Shown piece by piece: positions 20,932 through 31,559 of a stretch of DNA of 58,000 bases. Made by a program: the position numbers and the translations under genes. Origin of the DNA: Adiantum capillus-veneris (Eukaryota; Streptophyta; Polypodiopsida; Polypodiales; Pteridaceae); the NCBI GenBank assembly GCA_014529385.2, contig CM043950.1, positions 72,822,435 through 72,880,434 of the forward strand, in the 5' to 3' direction. Each line of letters opens with the position of its first letter. Position 1 is the stretch's first letter. The notes under the pieces are model-generated. The model saw only the letters and a program-made list of their open reading frames with translations. It searched no databases and was not told where the DNA came from.

Positions 20932-22340
20932 ATGGCTTTCTCTTATCCGGAATTTCATGGAAGAAGTGGTGAAGATGGGGAAGACTTTCTGGAGCAAGTC
21001 GAGGTGGCTTGCATAAGCAACAATATGTGTGATGAGGAGAAGATTTTGAGGCTATTTGGATTTTTTTTGAAAGATGAGGCCCGTGTTTGGTTCATGGATT
21101 TGGAAGCTAAAGAAGGAGTGGCTTCTTCTTATGGTTTAAGTCTTGACAAGTTTATAGAAGCTTTGTTGATGCCTATGCACAAGGTTTTACAGATTTATGG
21201 ACTCGTTGGTGTGTTGCTCTTAAGGATGATACCCCCCCTTGTTCATTGAAGAAAAGTTCTTTTGTTGATGGTTTGCCACCTTGGTTGCGGTTCAAGGTTG
21301 AGTTGAAGACGTCCGAGTCTTTTGAAGATGCGGTATGCATTGCAAAGCACAAGAAATGGAAGTTTAAGCGTCTTGAGGAACATGGTATCAGTACAGGTAT
21401 GTATATGCAAGCTGGATTTGACATGGAAGATGAAGTTAAGCCTAAGAAGTTGAAAAGTAGCCTATCCTATGATGTTTCTCGTTTCTTCCCAAGGTCTATT
21501 GTGAAGCGTAAAGAGGTCTTGCAGGTTGACAGGTTTATGGAAGAGCCTAAAGAGGTGAGTAATGATTTGGATACAGGATTGAAAAGTCTTGAAGAGGATG
21601 CATTGGCTACTTGTGTACCTTGTGATTCTGGGAGTGAGTGCAAAGTTGAGGTTATTGATGATGATCATGTATCTTTGGATACTAGCTCCTTGGAAATTAG
21701 GGAAGAGGGCAAGGTTGAGAGCCATTTTGTTGATTGGTTGGATGTGGAGCCTATTTTGAAGCCATATTTTGATGTATGTGCAGTGATTGCACCGATTTGT
21801 GAGCATGATTGTGGTTTAGAGCAGGGATCTGTATTCTTGGAGATTGATGAACCCATGCTAGAAGCTATGGATAGTGGTGCTAGCCATGATTATGATGTGG
21901 ATAAAGTTATGTGTGTTAATGAGTATGGTTATGATGATGAGAAGGGGTTTGGCATATATGAGTCCAATCTCAGCTATGTGGATGCCTATGCTAGGGATAT
22001 GTGTGTTGCGGGGATACTTTTGTGCTTTGGATATCAAAAACTTTACCTTCACACAACGTTTTTAGCTACTTGGGTGCATGATTTGCAAGTTTTTGCTATG
22101 GCTGGTGAAGCCAATATGCCAGGTGATGAGTCCCTTGAGTTGTCTCTATCGGTTGGGTTGAATGTGGCATGCAATATTTATGCTTTTAGAACTCCATACA
22201 GGGCAGATGTGTTAGTTGGATATGCCTATGGTGCATTTTGGTTGATTGTTGACAAAAGTAGGTGTGGTGTTATGATGCTTCTTGTGAATCAGGCGATATG
22301 CCTTTGGCCTTTTGATCCAGGTGGAATGAGCATCTACTAG
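20932..22340 (+). pseudogene. Element Y gag and downstream acidic region
   Basis: The start MAFSYPEFHGRSGEDGEDF fits the retrotransposon gag domain. It goes on through EKILRLFGFFLKDEARVWF and, after a frameshift near 21180-21245, SFVDGLPPWLRFKVELK. From about 21420 the product is a roughly 300-residue acidic region rich in Asp, Glu, Val and Cys with no domain I recognise, ending at a TAG near 22340. In a complete element protease and pol would follow. Gag forms particles; this copy is broken. Confidence 0.7.
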
Positions 22341-22390
22341 TGCTGCTGCTGAGCATGAATGCTCTAGCAGGCTAGGGGATGGGCAAATTA

Positions 22391-23532
22391 TGTCACAAAT
22401 TTTTTGGAGCAAGGGATTGTGCATACGTACATACACATGCATGGTGCATCGAATAAAGGATTGCCCATTTTCCAGAGCCAGGTGGTTATGTGGGGCCCAC
22501 ATGTGTATAGGTAGGACAGGGTGTACATAGTGTATCGATTTTCATTATTACCAGTACTAGTGTGTTTTATCTACAATAATGAGGATTTGGTAGCGCGTAA
22601 AACTTCTTGAAAAAGCTATCCGCGGGCCGACGACATGAGGTAAGCAGGTGCGTCAGATGGCATCTACTGGCGTCAGGACGTCGAATGGGGTCAATACTTG
22701 CAGGTGGATGAGTACGGACACAACGTGGGTGTTTTCTTGTGATAATTATGCAAAAAGGTCAGCATGAGGACCATATTTTGGGTCCACTTCATGTGGTGGA
22801 GAGATGAATTATTGTAAAGAAATGAGTGCCAGGTGTGCGGATAATGCAAAAAAGGTGACAACTATGCACTCCGAGGTCAGTTTTTGGCCTGTTCGGGGTC
22901 CGTTTGAGGTCATCTAAAAGGCCAAGGGTTCCCAAGTGATAAAGCTAAGAATGGGAACTGAAAAACAAGAGAGAAGACCATAAAAAAAGTGGATAAGGGA
23001 GGAGGAACAGCCGAAGGTGTAATTTTGCTCATTTTGGAGCTTGTTTTGGCCCTAAACTGCTCATCCGAGGTCGGATTTGAGCACTTTCACATTGTAGACT
23101 GGAGTTTTGGGCCGTTCTAGATGCGATGGCACTGTTCATTTTTCCAAATTCCTCACTCTTTTTTTGCTGCTTTGGCTGTGTAAGTTTCTCCGGTGAGTGA
23201 AGCTTCTACTCCAATTTGTGATTGTATCTGGTATCTTTTACCCATATTGTGTGAGTTGTTTGCCCCATTGGTGTTGGCCCAAGCTCATTTTTATCTCTAC
23301 ATAAAAAATTATCCTCTTTTGAGCTGAATTTTTCTGTGTGTGTGTGTGTGTGTGTCTGTGTGGAGTGGGGTAAACAGACAGTCTCTCTCCTCTCACTCCA
23401 TCAGTGTGTTCCCTGTCTCGGCCAGGTGTGTTGTGTAAGCTGAGTGGTGCCCCATAGTTTGTGTGTGTATCTTTCCAAGAGTGTGTGTCGGGTCGTTATA
23501 GAGGCGTTCTGTGTGTTTCCATCCCTCCCACA
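22391..23532 (+). repeat. 3' LTR of element Y
   Basis: Partner of 18701-19861, starting TGTCAC after an AGGGGATGGGC purine-rich tract and ending CCCACA. No 5-bp target duplication could be confirmed, as expected when the other LTR is shared with element X. Confidence 0.85.
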
Positions 23533-23591
23533 GCGTGTAAAAAGTAGCATTTCTATGCATGTTCATATGTACAAGAGGATGTAAATACATG

Positions 23592-23685
23592 AATTTGGGA
23601 GATTTTCAAAGTGGTTTTGAGTTTCAAATGTGGTGCGGAATTTGGGATATTTTCAAAGTGGTTTTGAGTTTCAAATGTGGTGCAA
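23592..23685. repeat. 47-bp tandem duplication
   Basis: Two adjacent copies of a 47-base unit starting AATTTGGGA and containing TTTTCAAAGTGGTTTTGAG, with few differences. Confidence 0.9.
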
Positions 23686-24929
23686 CATGTGCGCATTGTA
23701 AATAGTCATGCTTGGGTGCCGACAGCCGGGCACATGCACGTGCCTGGATAGGGTATCGAGGACTTGGGTATGATTCTTGGTGGCTTACCTTGGCTCTAGG
23801 TAATGTGTATGGGATTTTTAGAATGAAAATAATGCAAGCAAAAAATGTGGACACTCTCATCCCGCTCGAGAAGTTTGGACCATGGAGTAACTATCTATTT
23901 GCGGTGCCTGATCTGCGGTGATGCGTGCATCGCCCTAGAAGTAGTCAAAAATAGAATGTGGTGATGTGGCAAAGTGATTTGGGTATCGAGGATCAAATGT
24001 GAAAAATTTGGTGAGTTTTGGAGTCCATTTGGGTTTTTTCCCACGAAAAATGCCCTCCGATGGTCAAAACTGGCAAAAACTGGGCCAAAAAAGGTCAAAA
24101 AAAGTATGAAAAGGCTTCAAATTTCCATATCACTCACGGTGCCGTGATGGTCCAGGCTGAGGGAGAACTTTTGAAAAGCAAACTCAACACTTTCACCGCT
24201 CTATGTGTGGGAGGAAGCAGGGTTCCTACAGGTGGTCTAGTGCAGTCCCGTTGCGTTCGTGTCTTGTTTTCGAGTGTGTGGAGGAGTGAATGAGAGCTTT
24301 CTCTTCAATTTTTCATTTGGGACAATCTATGGATGTTCTGAGGTTTCCATGGATGTGTGTGTGCAAGGAATTGAGGGAAGAAGGTGTGGCTTTCTGCAAG
24401 ACTATGTGACCCTGTATCGGTGCCATTAGGGTTGACGCTACTCCAAAGAGTCAACAGAGTGGAGTTTGGTGGATATTTTGCAATGGTTTGAGAGAGGCCT
24501 TTTGTGGGAGGAGTTTTTGAGTTTTTGATGGTTTTTCTTGTATATTTTGGTCACCATCAAGTGTGATTTCAAGTGTTGATCAACTCGACTCACCTTGTAG
24601 TGTCCGCGGGCAGGCAAGGGCTTGTAGATCTAGGCGTTTAGAGTTTGAATTGATCTTGTGGGTAGTATTTTTATTGAGATATTGAGTAGTGGTGGGTGTG
24701 GGTTGGAATTCGAGTAAATTTCTTGTGTGGTATTGAGTTGTCTGGGTGTGTGAGTGTGCGCACGACGTCTTTTGCTCTATCAACGTCAAGGGTCATATAA
24801 AGATCACATGTCCTAAGAACCCATCCAACAGACCTAAAGAACCCACATAACCCACATCCTCTATTAATGCCATAAATGAGAACACTTGTGTGTCCCAAGT
24901 TTCTTATGATCCTCTCATTGATGAGTTGT
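23686..24929. other. No gene recognised
   Basis: About 1.2 kb between two Gypsy elements. Only short open frames of ordinary composition are present, and I see no repeat partner elsewhere in the window. Confidence 0.5.
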
Positions 24930-25537
24930 TGTCACAAGACGGGCACCACATGCCAATAGAGAAGAACAGACTGAACAGACTTTTTAGCACTTCAATAACA
25001 ACTGAACTGAGAGAGAGAGACAACACGCAACACGGAGTGGAAAAATTCCATCCCAGAGAGTATTGACTCCAAACCTTGGCGCCCCTTACGGTATTTCTTT
25101 CTATTGCATCAACACAGTACAAGCCGGTACTCCAGACTCTGCACCTTCTCCAGGAAGCATCACAGAGAATGAGCCCTAACCTCATATTTAAAGGCCCTTG
25201 GCCTGAAAATCAGTTACAATGAAAAGACTTCAAAACTCAAAATCTTGTGATCCAAAAGCAATGCCAAAAAGCTGCCAGCACGTTTTGTGGAATTCCGTGA
25301 AACTGCCACATCAACAATTAGCGCAAAATGTGGAGCATCCGTAGAACTGCCATGTGTGCGCGTGTGAGTCCTACTTTATTTTACTTCGTTTATGTCATTG
25401 GGACCCCATCAGACGGGTCCCCATAAGTTGGTAGGACTTTTTCTGTTGCTTGTTCTTCTTAGGGATTAAGCCCCTTGACCAGGATCTGTAAGTTGGTTCC
25501 ATTCTTCAAGGCTTTGACACATCAACAGTTTGTGACA
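24930..25537 (-). repeat. 3' LTR of the deleted Gypsy element
   Basis: The 608-bp unit runs from TGTCACAA to TTGTGACA, an 8-base terminal inversion. On the element strand it is preceded by AAGAAGGGGAGA (complement of 25538-25549), a clear polypurine tract. Confidence 0.88.
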
Positions 25538-25549
25538 TCTCCCCTTCTT

Positions 25550-26439
25550 GAAAGAAAGTAATCATCCGCAATTACAGCATATCTGCAAAATAGCTCAAGT
25601 TAGCTCAAAATTTTTTTGAGGAACAATCTGTTTGCTCTTTTTTTTGTTAAGGAGTTGGCTTCTCCTTTTGGCTCTTTTGATCAAGGAGTTGGCTTCTCCT
25701 CTCATCTAGATCGGAACTCTTGATATTCCAGCGTAGTAAAATTAGCCATCACACCCAGACCGCACATATATTCCACAGGTGTCTTGATGCACTAACATTA
25801 CATACCCAAATAATCTCATCCAATTAGGAATATTCAGTGGTTGGCACATCACAATGCAATACAAATTCTCACATATGCATGTTACAAGACACAACAAACA
25901 GCGCCGCTAAGTACTCCCTCGAGACAGACGGTCTGCGGTATGAAGCTACTCAACGACTATCTCGTCACTCCCCCCGCAAATAACCTAACAAGATCCGCGC
26001 CATGAGCTCAGAGGACTGTGCTTCCCAGACCGCAGTCTGTGTCGCTTGGAGGTTCAAGCATACAACCAAACGCTCCTCAGGCATCGGACTCCGTCGTTTG
26101 GAGGTTTTCTAGCATACAACGGAACGCTCCCCAGACATCAGCCTATGTCGTTCCGAGGTTCTCAAACATACAACGAGACGCTGCCCAAGCATCGGCCTAC
26201 GTTGCTCCGAGGTTCAAACAATACCAAAATAGTATTTCTCACTTCTCCACCCGGGAGTAAAATCACCAATCATTGAAACGAGTATTAAAACTAGAGTAAA
26301 AAAATTCAAATCGACACCAAGGCAGGTTTAAAATAGATAGCATCCATTTCAAACAATACTTTCTCAAACAATGTTCAAAAGTAGCTAACTAGAAAACAAC
26401 TAGAGAGATCATTTAGGGCTTTGTTCGGACAACCGGCTT
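25550..26439. repeat. Noncoding internal part with 54-bp tandem repeats
   Basis: Between about 26030 and 26220 a unit of roughly 54 bases containing CATACAACG and GTTC(C/T)GAGGTT occurs three to four times. On the plus strand it keeps an open frame with an 18-residue period (for example SSIQRNAPQTSAYVVPRF). The frame is antisense to the element and has no other sign of being a gene. Confidence 0.65.
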
Positions 26440-26880
26440 GTATTCTGCAGCACGGTGATGGTTTGATTCCGAACCTGGAGAGTTGCATCATTCTTGTCGT
26501 GCTAGGGCATGCCAAAGAGAAAGTCGCAATTACCCATCTTCATAATGTGGAAATTGGCTTTTCCATTATAATCTCTTATAGTCATTGAAAGAGTACCAAT
26601 GAGCGGTACCACTTTCTGAGTTTGCCCCGTAGCTAGCTCAACTTCAATTTCTCCACCCTTTGCATCATAATCAAAGTGCATCTATTTCAAGAATTTTGGA
26701 TGGATGAAGTTCTCCATAGCTATGGGGTCAAAGAAAATAAGCGCTTTCAAGCCGTTGACTTTTCCATAAGCTCTACATAATTTATTAAAATTCTTGAGGT
26801 GTATACCATAAATATTAGGTACTAGTCCAATAGCAAGTCTAGCCCTCTTGGCTGGAGGTGGCCTCGGGGATCTGTTTGAC
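26440..26880 (-). pseudogene. Gypsy protease remnant
   Basis: The minus strand reads GLVPNIYGIHLKNFNK, then ALIFFDPIAMENFI where an active retropepsin would have DSG or DTG, then GNCDFLLGMP, which fits the conserved ILG-like segment. Stops occur within and at the end. It belongs to the same polyprotein as the gag upstream. Confidence 0.65.
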
Positions 26881-26894
26881 GTGATAGCAGAAGG

Positions 26895-27724
26895 TTACAC
26901 GGAGAATGTCGAGGCTCGCTCAGGACATGTATTGAACGTATGCCCTATTTGGAAACATTCAAAGCATCGACCTTCTTGTAACAAGGCGTCTCGTTGACGG
27001 TGTGTCAGACGAGGCAGTTGAGGTTGGTTTTCTCTGGTAAACTCCAACTTTCCCTTCATGAGCTTGTAGCCGACCGCGGCATGGTCCATAAGCTCTTTCA
27101 TGGTAGAGACTTGCTTGGAGAGACAATATTCTTGCAATGGTGATGGTAGTCCAATGGTGTAGCACTTGCACTGGTCCTCCAAGGAAATGAACTTAAATAA
27201 GGACACGGGAAGTTACAAGTCGAGAAACCTTTGGTTATAGTCATCGATGGTTTTGGTTGCAAGCATTTTCAAGTTACCCCACTTTGCCAAAATCAGGACT
27301 TCAAACATTGAAGTCATGTAACTACGTGCAAAAACTGCCTTAAAAGCTTGCCAAGTCCTTGGAGCATGTGGTTGTGTTGCGATTGAACTCCACCATTGCA
27401 TAGCATTATCTTTAAGAAATCTCGCTTCTCCAGAAATCTTGGATTCTTTTTTATAGTTCCCCAAAGCATAGATGTTATCAAATTGCTATAGGAACTGCAA
27501 TGCTTTCTTGTGATATTTCACCCCAAAAAAGGTGAAAAATTTGACTGTCTTGCTACCATCTTTGAAATATTTGGATTCATTTGGCACATACCCGAGTATG
27601 GATAATAAGGGTATCCATATGGGCTCCAACCATTGTAGCCTGGTGGTGGAGGTGGAGGCAATGGTGGTGGCAACGGCGGTTGCACTAGATCAGGGGCAGG
27701 ATCAGGGGCAGATGGCGACACCAT
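26895..27724 (-). pseudogene. Gypsy gag with zinc knuckle
   Basis: The start is placed at the ATG at 27724, giving MVSPSAPDPAPD and a Pro-rich stretch. The frame changes near 27520 and continues as GEARFLKDNAMQWWSS and FKAVFARSYMTS, the conserved core of Gypsy gag. A third segment gives QCKCYTIGLPSPLQEYCL and a CX2CX4HX4C knuckle CFECFQIGHTFNTC at about 26927-26968. At least two frame changes are needed. Gag packages the RNA of the element. Confidence 0.82.
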
Positions 27725-27951
27725 TTCCTAAAAACTCCCAATCCATGAATTCCATGTCTTGGGTTCTTTATGGATTATGCCCTGTAAGACAGAGCGATGA
27801 AGACAGGAGCACGCCCGATGCGCGATGATGTAAGGGTGGGAGTGGCTAATAACTCCGAGGTCGGGGCGCGAAGATACTTCAAGTAAAATTCCAATAGCTC
27901 TATCTGCTCTTTTGTAGGACCGGTATGCTTTTAAAAAAGCACACGCGTGAT

Positions 27952-27963
27952 GCTCTGATACCA
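27952..27963 (-). other. Initiator-Met primer-binding site
   Basis: The complement is TGGTATCAGAGC, the standard plant tRNA-iMet site, one base inside the right LTR. Confidence 0.9.
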
Positions 27964-27964
27964 C

Positions 27965-28161
27965 TGTTACAAGACGGGCACCACGTGCCAATAGAAAAGA
28001 ACATATTGAACAGACTTTAGCACTTCAATAACAAATGAACGAGAGAGAGAGAGAGAGAGAGACGACATGCGACACAGAGTGGCGGAATTCCACCCCAGAG
28101 AGTATTGGCCCCAAACCTTGGCGCCCCTTTCAATATTTCTTTCTATTGCATCAACACAGTA
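27965..28161 (-). repeat. 5' LTR remnant of the deleted Gypsy element
   Basis: Matches 24930-25140 with scattered differences and a longer GA run, then stops matching at 28161. The outer two thirds of the LTR are lost. Confidence 0.85.
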
Positions 28162-28330
28162 TGTTAGGTGCAGACTTTGTGTCGCTTTTGGCACGGCCTA
28201 AAGAAGAAAGCGTTGCAGACCTTTATGAAGTTCAAGTATGGCACGACCCACACATCAGAGTGGGCCGGCAAAGAGTCCCTTCCAGGATTCCGAATGCTAT
28301 TGACAATCTCCCTCGATGCCATACAGCTCG

Positions 28331-28683
28331 GTACCAGTCAAGGATTTATTATACATGTGATCATGTGAAATTTCTTGTGATCCCAATGTTTATTATCACA
28401 TTCACATAATCACAATTAACGTGATCACAAAAAAGCCGATAAGTGGTGATGTGGTAAGCCACCGAGACCCTTCGAGGTATGTATAGGCCCACTGGTAAAC
28501 TATAAGAACATTAAACAAATCTCACCAAGAAATGAAAAAATCATAGTGGTCTTACCAAAGTGGACAATTTCTATAGGTTAAGGGAAAGTCAAGTGAATAT
28601 TTAACGTGATCACGTATTTTGAAATGTGATCACTAAATGTTATTAACGCGATCACATATAATGAAATCCTTGGTACCAGTACC
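28331..28683. mobile_element. MITE-like element with imperfect terminal inverted repeats
   Basis: The left end GTACCAGTCAAGGATTTATT and the inverted right end (GTACTGGTACCAAGGATTTC on the other strand) match with small gaps and both run into ATGTGATC. The 353-bp interior is AT-rich with several GTGATCAC or CGTGATCAC motifs and no open frame of note. TCG borders both sides (28328-28330 and 28684-28686), a possible 3-bp target duplication. No related transposase is visible, so the superfamily is open. Confidence 0.6.
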
Positions 28684-28686
28684 TCG

Positions 28687-29950
28687 CTTTGAAAGGGAGG
28701 GGATGTCACGTGACACGTCCAACCCTATGTGTTCGTGGACAAGCTACACCATGATCAAGGTTCAGTTCAATCAAGTGAAGTCTAGAATAGGAAGTGATCT
28801 AGCACTTTTTTGAGTCTGTTTGCAGACCGTGCATGTCTAGACCCTTAGATTATATGCATATCCTCTAATTGCACACAACAAGACCATCAGATCCCATCAA
28901 TAGCATTTTTACTGTGCATAGACATATTTTCCCTATTTTTGACATTTTTCACTTATTATTTTTTAAGTGACTTTTGTTGGAAACTAGGTAGGGCAATTTT
29001 GCTAAGTTTGTATAAATAAAAACATAGCGCTAGCACTTTCTGGCAGAAGAGGCAGCAGGAGCACTCGCTCAACAGGCGACTTCTCAGCAGAACCCAAGAG
29101 GCCTAGCATTTTCTACATCAGCAGGACAACCCTAGCGTTTTTCATCTACAAGACTAGCCTTGGCGACTTGTGCACAGCAGATCAGCCCGGCGTCAACACG
29201 ACATAGTAGATCAGCCTAGCGTTTTGCATGTGCAGGACATCCGGCGACAGCAAAAGACAATTTCAATATCACTAGCGTTTTTGGTTTGCATCACAACCTC
29301 AGCGTTTTAGCAGATCATCACGACGGAACATCAAGCACCACCAACGTTTTTCAGTTTTCAGCCCTTAGACACCACAGATCAAGTCCTGAACCTCGTAGAT
29401 CTCACCTCCTCGCAGTAGTTCCTCGCCGCACGGTCAGTTTTTGCAAGGTTTACTGTTTTAGCCCGGAAACCAATCTGCCTTTTCAGCACATCGTCGTCGC
29501 GTCGTCGCATCGTCGTCATTGACATGGTCAACGATATAGAGTCAAAATTCAGCAGATACAAGATTTGCAGATTTCAGCCCTTAGCATTTTCAATTTTCAT
29601 CCCGTCTCATCGTCGTTGACATCGTCGGCAAGTCTAAGCATTGTAGAGATTTGTGCAATCATAAGTAGACCGCTCTCTCCATAGAGAGTGGGGCCTTCGG
29701 AGGAGGGTTTTACAACGTCTCTGGTGTCATACTCTCTTTTCTATCTCTTAGTCTCATGCACTTCCATTCACAGTGTCCATTCACTTTGTTTGTGTCCATT
29801 GCACTCTCTCACTAAAGGAACGGAAAACTCTCCCTTTCGTAAGTAAAAGGAACCTTGAGCACAGTTCAGAGCACTCATCTTGAGCAAAGTTCAAACATTC
29901 ATTCCTGGCATTAGCTCGCGGTTAATTGCTAAGACCTCTCTCATAGCATT
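28687..29950 (+). repeat. Probable 5' LTR and leader of a decayed Copia element
   Basis: A TATA box TATAAATA at 29011-29018 is followed by a leader with at least six copies of an AGCGTTTT motif and a Copia gag start at 29951. TGGCATTAGCTC at about 29908 resembles a mutated initiator-Met primer site. The LTR has no partner in the window, since the downstream LTR begins with different text, so its left border is a guess. Confidence 0.4.
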
Positions 29951-30720
29951 ATGGGAGAAAAAGGAATTAATAAATTCAATGGAGAAAGGTTCTATACCTG
30001 GCAAACAAACTTGTGAGGATATCTCATGAGAAAATAATTATGGTTTGTCGCCAAACCATGCACAACTACACCATCCACAGCCGATGGTACACTCACCAGA
30101 TCACAGATTGCACAATTCAAGCACAATACAAACAAGCTCTAGAAATAATTATGACCTCATTACATGATAATTATGTGCACGTTACTAATGATTATGCCAC
30201 GATAATTCAAGCATGGACAGTCCTAGAAGAAAAATTTGGTACAAAGCAAAAGAGGAGAAAAATTATCCTTAAAAAGAATCAAGGGGAGAACATTTCAAGC
30301 CTCGTCAATAGGTTATTAAACATCATCACTCAATTAACTTATATCAAGTGTCAAATCCCATAAGAAGAAAGGTTAATGTGCTTTAAAGCACTGTCCAAGA
30401 AATTTTGACAACATAGTCACAGTGCTAGAACAAAAAGAACCAACACCGACTTTGCAACATGTCATCGATACCTTGATTGAAGAAGAAAAGAAGCAAACAT
30501 AGAAGGCATCAACAAATAGATAAGTTTATGTTGCATCATCATCTAGAATTTCATCTTCATCAACTAGGATCAAGAATAAAAAGTGTTACAAATGCGACAA
30601 ATCGGGGTATTTCTCCAAGGATTGCTACAAGAACATCTGTAGTAATTGCGGCGTCAAAATACACCACCATCAAAATGCCCAAGTAGCAGCAGCAGTAGCA
30701 ATAGAGGAAAAGGAAAAATA
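29951..30720 (+). pseudogene. Copia gag remnant
   Basis: It opens with MGEKGINKFNGERFYTWQ, the conserved start of many plant Copia gag proteins, then stops. A shifted frame gives AWTVLEEKFGTKQKRRKIIL and NISSLVNRLLNIITQL, matching UBN2-type gag. A zinc-knuckle segment near 30585-30630 reads CYKCDKSGYFSKDC, where the zinc-binding His is replaced by Tyr. Stops and frame changes throughout show it is dead. Beyond it no Copia pol is visible on this strand before the next LTR. Confidence 0.75.
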
Positions 30721-30980
30721 ACCTTACAAAGGACAAAGACAAAGATCTAGATCAAGAGGAGGACAATTGTCTGCATGTCTATGTTGTCATCAATTACCTT
30801 CATGAATATACTGATGTAATGTAGATATGGATGGTCTTCCGTCTTATTTGTTTGAGGTGAGAATTATTTATTCTTTGTGACACCATGCCAAATAAGAGCT
30901 ACTTCTGTTCTCGGTGACTACAACACCCAGTCTATGTGGCATTCAGTGTCGGTCTATGTTTCTTCATTATATTCCAAATT

Positions 30981-31330
30981 CCAAGGGGAGGATATATTGT
31001 TGAGATTATGGCCTTTAGCCTACACCTCTCAACTTGTATGGGCATGACCTCTTGTACAGTCAACAGTCTAGTCACCCTATGAGCATGTGAAGACACGTGG
31101 CCTAGCTTACACGACATATGAGTCACACAAGAGTAAGCTAGTCTTGTTGATCCACCCTAACTTACCACTACTTAAAATTAGTCAATCAACTAACATCACA
31201 ACTTTAAGAAGCATAAATTTAACGACATATATTCCATATAGTAAATCATGCTCAGGTCTTCCACTAACAACAATTTGCATCTTTTTTTACAACACAGGAA
31301 TAAGCTGGACTTTAAGAACTCTTGAAATAT
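30981..31330 (+). repeat. 3' LTR start of the decayed Copia element
   Basis: CCAAGGGGAGGATATA is a polypurine tract, followed by TGTTGAGATTATGG at 30998, a normal LTR start. The right end of the LTR is not defined. Confidence 0.55.
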
Positions 31331-31559
31331 AGTTATAGAAAATGCTGGAAACTACCCTCCAAAACCACAAGACCCATATTATACATTTTCATGCCCCTAT
31401 CTTGAGAACTGAGAATCAATCAAATTTCAATTTGATTTCCATAACACAATTACACTTGGTGACTAGGTGCACTTCATGAATCCCAGGTTTGCATAGACTT
31501 CCAAATTTGTGTTCATCGACAAGAAGGTTTATATGCACGATAGCTGACAAAGTCTTTCT

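Larger units (their letters stand above)
18701..23532 (+). mobile_element. Gag-only Gypsy derivative Y sharing its first LTR with element X
   Basis: Two related LTRs (18701-19861 and 22391-23532) enclose a leader, a gag gene and an acidic open reading frame but no pol. The roughly 45 bases before both LTRs are homologous (TGAGCAT and AATGCTCTA near 18666-18680 and 22352-22366), although one is the end of X's pol and the other follows Y's gag frame. This shows Y lost pol by internal deletion and kept only the last part of it. The first LTR serves as the 3' LTR of X and the 5' LTR of Y. Confidence 0.8.
24930..28161 (-). mobile_element. Deleted Ty3/Gypsy element, minus strand, without pol
   Basis: The left LTR is 24930-25537 and its right partner survives as 27965-28161. 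The initiator-Met primer site lies just inside the right LTR, so the element reads leftwards. Between the LTRs are gag, a zinc knuckle and protease remnants but no reverse transcriptase or integrase. About 0.9 kb next to the left LTR holds no pol text. The right LTR is cut at 28161, so the target duplication cannot be tested. Confidence 0.85.

Noticed and set aside
22391-23532. Independent solo LTR at the end of element Y
   Set aside because: It is preceded by a polypurine-rich tract and gag-bearing internal sequence homologous to X's 3' end, so it is the 3' LTR of Y.
26018-26260. A plus-strand gene encoding the 18-residue repeat peptide
   Set aside because: It lies antisense inside a Gypsy element, is short, and has no promoter, intron or homologue I can point to.
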